Source of the DNA: S012-113 sp965368405
GTDB taxonomy: Bacteria; Bacteroidota; Bacteroidia; Cytophagales; Cyclobacteriaceae
Length of the DNA stretch: 6,676 nucleotides
Direction of reading: 5' to 3'
Assembly: GCA_965368405.1 (NCBI GenBank)
Contig: CBDUMS010000127.1
Span: 1-6,676, forward strand
Shown: piece by piece, positions 1-5,700 of the stretch
How the letters are laid out: each line of letters opens with the position of its first letter
How positions within the stretch are numbered: position 1 is the stretch's first letter
The notes under the pieces: model-generated
Databases searched by the model: none
Seen by the model: only the letters and a program-made list of their open reading frames with translations
Told to the model about the DNA's origin: nothing
Translations under genes and position numbers: made by a program

Positions 1-708
1 TGATTTTACGCCAAGGTTGAGATCAAATAAATCATAGGTAATCAGGCCATCTTCACTTAAAAATGGTTTAGAACTAGTAACTTTTATTTTTAAATCTTGA
101 ACTCCGGATCTTGTAGCTCTTAAAGCCAATATAGGCCCTTCTCCAGATGGTTGAATTTGATATTCAATAATGCCTTGCTTTTGCCAATTATCATCATACT
201 CTATCAGTTGAGGGTTAATTATGGGCAGCGGTAAACGAACATCCTGACCGCTATAAACCTCGATGAGGGGTTCAATTTTTGGTATTTTAGGAAAGAGGTA
301 AGGGTATAGTCGAATTGATCTATTAACACTAACTCCATCAACAGTTGCATTAAGTACCAGTCTACTATGTGGGTTACCGATGGCATCTATCATTCGAATA
401 GATCCTGTGAAGCTGCCGTCTTCAATCCGAATTAGCGAATCAACCAAGACAATGCTTGAGGTTGTCAATATACCCATGCTTCTAATATTTTGACCCTCTC
501 TAGGAATAACTTTAATATTTATTATTTCATCTAACTTATCGATTACAAAATAGAGATAATTAGACCGGCGATAAGAAATCGTGTTCCGGTTGAGGCTAAA
601 ATTTGCGGAATCAGTAGAAAGGATTAAGTCTTCGACGAAATCCTGCGCCTGCAAGGAGGTAGCCATCGAAATAATAATGAGCAAAACAAGGTAAAACTTC
701 TTAGGCAT
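1..708 (-). CDS. Exported protein of unknown function, N-terminal 236 residues (3' end outside window)
   Basis: I do not recognise this protein. The frame is open from the ATG at 706-708 to base 1 with no stop, so only the N-terminal 236 residues are visible. Residues 1-21 form a Sec signal peptide: a basic start (MPKK), a hydrophobic core at about 5-14 (FYLVLLIIIS) and a likely signal peptidase I cut in SLQA|QDF after Ala21. There is no lipobox cysteine, so the product should be periplasmic, outer-membrane associated or secreted. The mature part alternates short hydrophobic and polar stretches, contains no cysteine and has no further transmembrane segment. This looks like beta-sandwich material, but that is inference. 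The start is chosen because the next Met (residue 15) would destroy the signal peptide. It has its own promoter-like element 35 bp upstream and lies beyond the rho terminator, so it is probably transcribed separately from rho. A C-terminal domain that could name it may lie outside the window. Confidence 0.85.
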   Translation of the reverse strand, partial: MPKKFYLVLLIIISMATSLQAQDFVEDLILSTDSANFSLNRNTISYRRSNYLYFVIDKLDEIINIKVIPREGQNIRSMGILTTSSIVLVDSLIRIEDGSFTGSIRMIDAIGNPHSRLVLNATVDGVSVNRSIRLYPYLFPKIPKIEPLIEVYSGQDVRLPLPIINPQLIEYDDNWQKQGIIEYQIQPSGEGPILALRATRSGVQDLKIKVTSSKPFLSEDGLITYDLFDLNLGVKS

Positions 709-742
709 GAGTTAATAAATCTTCATTCATCGAACAAAGCCT

Positions 743-750
743 CAAAGGTA
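743..750 (-). promoter_or_regulatory. Bacteroidota-type -7 promoter element for the exported-protein gene
   Basis: Read on the minus strand this is TACCTTTG, a perfect match to the TAnnTTTG -7 consensus used by the primary sigma factor of Bacteroidota. It lies 34 bp before the ATG at 708, which would give a leader of roughly 30 nt. It is also just downstream of the rho terminator, where a new transcription unit would be expected. The -33 TTTG box is not clear at the usual 19-21 bp spacing; the region there reads AATTTTC. The call rests on the -7 match and the position. Confidence 0.5.
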
Positions 751-806
751 AAAAATATAATTTGAGAGAAAATTATGATCCTCAAACATCTTCGCTCTTT
801 AGTAAC

Positions 807-837
807 AAAAAAAGACCTACATAAATATGTAGGTCTT
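807..837 (-). terminator. Intrinsic terminator downstream of rho
   Basis: On the minus strand the arm AAGACCTACAT (837-827) is followed by a 4-nt loop and then the perfect complement ATGTAGGTCTT (822-812), an 11-bp stem. A run of seven T follows, beginning within the stem end (813-807). The hairpin starts 22 bp after the rho stop codon. On the plus strand the stem is not followed by a T run, so it should act only on minus-strand transcription. It separates rho from the exported-protein gene. Confidence 0.9.
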
Positions 838-859
838 CAATATAAAAACTTAGTAAGTT

Positions 860-2518
860 TTAGCCGTTCATGGAAACCAGGAATTCAGCGTTATTCCGTG
901 TTCCTTTCATTTTTTCTAATAAGAACTGCATTGACTCTTGAGAATTCATGTCGGCCATAAACTTCCTTAGAATCCAAATTCTTTGTAACTCCTCTTTCGA
1001 CATTAATAAGTCTTCACGACGAGTTCCTGAAGCGACCACATCTATTGAAGGATAAATGCGCTTATTAGAAAGCTTTCTATCGAGTTGAAGTTCCATGTTA
1101 CCGGTACCTTTAAACTCTTCGAAAATCACTTCATCCATTTTTGAGCCTGTTTCAATTAAGGCAGTTGCCATAATAGTAAGTGAACCACCGTTTTCCACAT
1201 TTCTTGCGGCACCAAAAAATCTTTTTGGTTTGTGAAGAGCATTGGCGTCTACACCACCAGATAAAATCTTACCTGATGACGGGATCACAGTATTATGGGC
1301 TCTTGCCAAACGCGTAATTGAGTCAAGAAGAATAACAACATCGTGACCGCATTCTACCATTCTCTTAGCTTTTTCAAGAACGATATTCGCTACTTTAACG
1401 TGCTTATCGGCTTGTTCATCGAAGGTAGAAGCAATTACTTCTGCCTTTACGCTTCGTGCCATATCAGTTACCTCTTCAGGCCTCTCATCTATTAACAAGA
1501 TAATTAAATGAACTTCGGGGTGGTTATCTGCAATTGCATTGGCGATATCCTTAAGAAGAACAGTTTTACCTGTTTTAGGTTGTGCTACAATCATACCACG
1601 CTGCCCTTTTCCAATAGGAGCAAACATGTCCAATACTCTTGTTGAATAACCAGATTGATTTGTGCTTAAATCAAGCTTTTCTTGCGGGAATAGCGGTGTT
1701 AAAAACTGGAATGGAATTCGATCTCTTATTTCATCGGTAGTTTTACCATTTACAGAGTCGACTTTAAGTAAGGCAAAATATTTTTCCCCTTCTTTCGGAG
1801 GTCTGATATCACCTTTTACAGTATCACCGGTTTTTAATCCGAATAATTTTATTTGGGAAGGAGAAACATAAATGTCATCCGGGCTAGCGAGATACATATA
1901 GTCTGAAGAGCGTAGGAAGCCATAGCCATCCTGCATCATTTCTAATACACCCTCACTTTTAATTACTCCCTCAAACTCACGAATAGCGGCTTGAACTTGT
2001 TTTTTCTTTTCGAACCTCTCTTGTTTTTCTTTACGTCGAGCTTCTTCTTCAGGGCTTATAACTCGTTCCTGACGTGGCTTATTTTCGGCCTCATTTTTGG
2101 TAGGGGCATCTTTTTTTCCAGCCTCTTCTTTATTATTTCTTCTTGGCCCTCTTTCGGTATTCTTGTTTCGGTTCCGATCGGGTTTTCGCGCAGGTTTTTC
2201 TTCTGAGGCCGGAGCATCACTGCTCTTAGGCTTCTCTACTTCTAAGTCGAAAGATTCCAAAACAGCATCTGCTGAATCTTCAGTTTTTTTCTTCTCTTCT
2301 TTCGGTTCTTTCTTAACATTCACGCGCTTGGTGCGTGCTGGCTTTTCTTCCGCTTTCTTTTTAGGAAGATTTTCTTCTGGCATGCTGGCTTGTGTATCCA
2401 GAATGGCATAAATGAGCTCTTGCTTTGCGAGCTTCTTATAGTTTTTTACACCAATTTTTTCCGCAATATCCTTCAAATCAGAAAGAAGCTGCAGGTTTAA
2501 CTCTTCAATATTGTACAT
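860..2518 (-). CDS. rho: Transcription termination factor Rho, with Bacteroidota-type charged insert
   Basis: Rho is a hexameric RNA-dependent ATPase and helicase that binds nascent RNA and terminates transcription in the cytoplasm. This copy is complete at 552 residues; E. coli Rho has 419, and most of the difference is an insert. Residues 1-43 match the Rho_N helical domain. Residues 46-180 are a Lys/Glu/Arg/Asn-rich, probably disordered stretch. The RNA-binding cold-shock-like domain starts near 187 (GVLEMMQDGYGFLRS), with Tyr199 and Phe201 at the E. coli Phe62 and Phe64 positions. The ATPase core has Walker A PKTGKT (314-319), catalytic Glu345 in LLIDERPEEV, Walker B VVILLDS (394-400, Asp399), the Q loop around 412-422, the R-loop region RFFGAARN (433-440) and Arg500 in SGTR at the arginine-finger position. 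Residues that contact bicyclomycin in E. coli (Arg212, Ser266, Lys336, Gly337) are conserved as Arg346, Ser400, Lys470 and Gly471. The ATG at 2516-2518 puts the Rho_N domain at the very start, so it is well supported. Flanking intergenic regions suggest a monocistronic gene. Confidence 0.98.
   Translation of the reverse strand: MYNIEELNLQLLSDLKDIAEKIGVKNYKKLAKQELIYAILDTQASMPEENLPKKKAEEKPARTKRVNVKKEPKEEKKKTEDSADAVLESFDLEVEKPKSSDAPASEEKPARKPDRNRNKNTERGPRRNNKEEAGKKDAPTKNEAENKPRQERVISPEEEARRKEKQERFEKKKQVQAAIREFEGVIKSEGVLEMMQDGYGFLRSSDYMYLASPDDIYVSPSQIKLFGLKTGDTVKGDIRPPKEGEKYFALLKVDSVNGKTTDEIRDRIPFQFLTPLFPQEKLDLSTNQSGYSTRVLDMFAPIGKGQRGMIVAQPKTGKTVLLKDIANAIADNHPEVHLIILLIDERPEEVTDMARSVKAEVIASTFDEQADKHVKVANIVLEKAKRMVECGHDVVILLDSITRLARAHNTVIPSSGKILSGGVDANALHKPKRFFGAARNVENGGSLTIMATALIETGSKMDEVIFEEFKGTGNMELQLDRKLSNKRIYPSIDVVASGTRREDLLMSKEELQRIWILRKFMADMNSQESMQFLLEKMKGTRNNAEFLVSMNG
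1979..2383 (-). other. Charged, low-complexity insert of Rho (residues 46-180)
   Basis: This segment encodes about 135 residues between the Rho_N domain and the RNA-binding domain. It is dominated by Lys, Glu, Arg, Asn, Asp and Pro and has almost no aromatic or bulky hydrophobic residues. It includes KKKAEEKP, a Glu/Asp-rich middle (about 79-100) and an Arg/Asn-rich patch RKPDRNRNKN (111-120). The end, about 156-180, is rich in alternating Glu and Lys/Arg and could form a charged helix. Such inserts are known in Bacteroidota Rho. In Bacteroides thetaiotaomicron a disordered region of Rho has been reported to drive phase separation; whether this one does is unknown. Confidence 0.85.
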
Positions 2519-2643
2519 ATAATTTTAATAGTTTTCCCAGGACGGGTTAATAGATTGACATTTTCATTGGCCTGCTAGAGGCACAAAATATATAATTCAG
2601 TGAAATTAATCAGTAAGTTCTTAGAGGTATGTTCAGCGAACTG

Positions 2644-2666
2644 AAATACTACGGGTAGTAGTATTT
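2644..2666 (-). other. Perfect 9-bp stem-loop in the rho upstream region
   Basis: The arms AAATACTAC (2666-2658 on the minus strand) and GTAGTATTT (2652-2644) are exact complements around a 5-nt loop TACCC. No T run follows, so it is a poor intrinsic terminator for the upstream surface-protein gene. If the candidate promoter at 2671-2702 is used, this hairpin would lie at the extreme 5' end of the rho leader, where it could protect the RNA or influence regulation. It overlaps by two bases a second small hairpin at 2632-2645 (arms TTCAG and CTGAA, loop TTCG). The inverted repeat is certain; the function is not. Confidence 0.6.
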
Positions 2667-2670
2667 AATG

Positions 2671-2702
2671 CAAGTATAGCCGTTGTATCCTTATAATTCA
2701 AG
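2671..2702 (-). promoter_or_regulatory. Candidate rho promoter
   Basis: On the minus strand CTTG (2702-2699) is followed after 20 bp by TATACTTG (2678-2671). This fits the Bacteroidota -33 TTTG and -7 TAnnTTTG pattern with one mismatch in each box and normal spacing. Transcription would begin near 2665 and give a leader of about 150 nt before the rho ATG. A weaker alternative, TATATTTT at 2592-2585, would give a leader of about 60 nt but lacks a recognisable -33 box. Start-site mapping would be needed to choose between them. Confidence 0.4.
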
Positions 2703-2752
2703 TTTTAGTAACTATTTCGACCTTAAGCGCCTATAAATTGATTGTTTTGCCT

Positions 2753-5700
2753 TTAATGTATGACTATTCGGTGAACTTTTAGTTGTCCACCTGCTTGAAT
2801 TACAATGGCATATGGACCTGCTTTAATATCCGTTAGTTCGTATTCGAGAGTCATTTCTAAACTTTCGTATGATTTATGAAAAACCCTTTTCTTCGTTATT
2901 AAGTCAATAAAGGTAATATGCAGCACATCGTCGCGACTTAAAAGGGTATGAATATTAAACTTGCCATTATTTGGATTTGGAAAGACACTTGATTCTATTA
3001 ACTGTGTTGAATTTTCAGAAATCCGCCCTGAGATATTTCCCTCAGGCAATGTATGTACATTAATTTGGGTTGATTCAACATCGTAGCATAAGCCGAGATA
3101 TGACTCGAGGCCGACGGTAAACGTACCGGGTTTTTCAAAAACTAATACAGCATAATCATTTGTTAAGTCAAGAATTTCCGCTTCTGTAGGTATGATCCAG
3201 TTTATTGAATCAGGGAGGGGAAATGTTATATCAATTACGATGATCGTATCACCCACATTAGCATTAGAGCTAGCCAGAAACTCGGTGTTCAGAACGTCAT
3301 TCGAAGTTGTGACAGTAAATTCGCCACTATAAGTACAACCTGAGTTGCTTTTGAGCTCTAGAGAATAAAGACCAGGTTTATTAAGATTAATCATACTATC
3401 ACTAGAAAAGAATTCGTTATTATGTTGCCATAGAAACTCTATGCCAGGAACTGGAGTTTTGATAGTTATTTCTTGTTCAGAACAAATAACCATGTCATCA
3501 AATTCAATAGGGGCTTGCTCAATCTCATCTACAATTACTTCTAGTACCGATTCACATCCTCTACTATCCTGAATTTCGAAGACATAGTTGCCTGAAGATA
3601 TGTTTCTAAGGATGCCCCCAGTAATGGGCTCAGCCTGATAAGTTATACTATATGGCGCGGTTCCGCCGGTAGCGATTATATAAATTTCGCCATCATTTGC
3701 ATCCTTACACGTAGGGCTCACTACAGTCTCCTCTGCTAATAGTGGTGGCGGCTCTTCTAAGGATATCTCGAACTCGGAGATGCAGCTATGACTATCGGTA
3801 ATATTTACTAGATATGCTGCTGCTGAAAGGCCTTCTAGGTCACTTTCTTGAGAGCCATCATGAACCCAATGGTAAGTATATGGAGGGGTGCCACCTGTCG
3901 CTGCCAGATGTATTTTACCATTTGAATCTCCAAAGCAACTGGGTTCTTGAATTTCTAAAATTGAGAGTTCAATAGGACTTATATTGGGGATATCTACATT
4001 AAGGTAAGTTTTACAACCATTAGCATCTACAACGCTTACCTCATGTATGCCGGCGTCAAGATTCGTTGCTATAAGATCTTTAGCCCCATTATCCCAAATT
4101 ATTGTATATGGAGGGCTGCCATTTGTTACAAGAATCGAAGCATACCCGTCGGCAGTGCTACTGCAGGAGATGCCAACAATACTTTCGACTGCTAAGTTGG
4201 GTCCATCAGAATTACTTATACTAAAACTTTGTGCTAGATTACAACCATTTTGATCGGTAATGGAAATGCTATATTGACCACTTTCAAGACTATCGAGTAG
4301 CAGATCTTGCCCTATAATATCGTTATTCTCATTTATCCAGTTTATGGTATACTCGCCATTACCGCCAAGAATCTCAACTTCTATGCTTCCATTACTTTGG
4401 CCACAGGAGGTGCTAATTATCTTAGTTGATTTTAGGGTGATTTCATCCGGTTGATTAATTAGAATTGTGGTGTCTTTATAACATCCATTATCATCGATAG
4501 CCGCGATTTTGTATATTCCTGATTTTAGGTTTTCGAATACACTAGAGGTCTGGGGAAGGCCATCATTTAATGAGAGCATATAATTGCCAACACCGCCTTC
4601 GGGAAAAACTTCTATTGAACCATTCTGTCCATTGTAACAAGTTGGAATGAATACTTCAAGAGAATTGAATTTTATTGGGTTAGGTTCAAGAATTTCAAAT
4701 TCCTCTGTAACCATGCAGCCATTATCATCACTAACAGAAATCGTGTAATTCCCCTGTGCAAGCCCTTCATTTAACCTTCCTGTTGTACCGTTGGACCAGA
4801 GGTATTGATAGTCAGAAACGATGGTTCCGCCTGAGACTAAGACTTCAGCGGACCCATCAGCGGCTCCGGAGCAAGAAACATTTGAGCCATTATAATTACT
4901 GGCCAATAGCTCAACGTAGATGTCAGATGGCTGGTGCAATGTGTAGAAAAGCTCTTCGCTCTGGCAACCATTACTATCAAAAATGATCACAGAATACTCT
5001 CCATTTTTTAAATCTTCGATTTGATTGGTAGCTGATCCGGTTGACCATAGATAACTGTAACCCACATTACCCCCTTGAGGAATTATTGAGAGGCTGCCAT
5101 CTGCTTCACCAAAACAGGAAATTTCAATTTCCAAAAAATCTCCAGTAATGGGTGAAGGATTTTGAATTTCAACGAGATCGCTCACTTGACAATCTTGCGA
5201 ATCCTTGATTACGATGTTATATGTGCGGGCATCTAAACTTTGGAAAGAATCAGAATTATGAAAGGTAGATCCACCATCAATAGAATACTTATATGGGGCT
5301 ACACCATGCAATACATTGGTAATCTCTAGTGCTCCATCTTGAGCAGAATGACAAGTAGGGTTAGAAATGATGGAGCTGAATACAATTGGCTGGGGGTCTT
5401 CAAGTAGCAGGTCTTGTAGAACATATTTACAACCATTCTGGTCTCTTACATAGATGGAGTAGACCCCTGCGAAGAGCGAAAATATATTTGATTGTTGGTA
5501 ACTGGCATCATCAATTGAGAATTCTTTTGTACCACTACCTCCTGTTGCATTAATTGTAATTGACCCAAAACCTCCAGGACAATCTGGTTCTGCAAGAACT
5601 GGAGTAGTGGTGATGGTTGTGGGAGGTTCGATTAGAACTGTTTCTGATGCCTTGCAGCCGCTCTCATCCATAACCCAAAATGTATGTTCTCCCTTTGGTA

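Noticed and set aside
701..730. Nine-codon minus-strand frame (MNEDLLTHA) overlapping the start of the exported-protein gene
   Set aside because: Its stop overlaps the gene start by eight bases, which could suggest translational coupling, but a frame this short arises easily by chance and has no ribosome-binding signal.
775..960. 61-codon plus-strand reading frame over the rho terminator and rho 3' end
   Set aside because: It runs through the terminator hairpin and the antisense of conserved rho sequence and has no recognisable protein features.
2097..2411. 104-codon plus-strand reading frame rich in Phe and Ser
   Set aside because: It is the mirror of the Lys/Glu-rich insert of rho (AAA/GAA codons read as TTT/TTC). 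It has no domain and no promoter, and lies wholly inside rho.
2585..2592. TATATTTT as the main rho promoter -7 box
   Set aside because: It mismatches the final G of TAnnTTTG and has no -33 box at the right spacing; kept only as an alternative to the element at 2671-2702.
2644..2666. Hairpin considered as an intrinsic terminator for the large surface-protein gene
   Set aside because: The stem is good but AT-rich, about 87 bp past the stop, and no T run follows on the minus strand or a clear one on the plus strand.
4756..4986. 76-codon plus-strand reading frame inside the repeat gene
   Set aside because: It is antisense to well-conserved SprB repeats, and its sequence has no family resemblance or start context.
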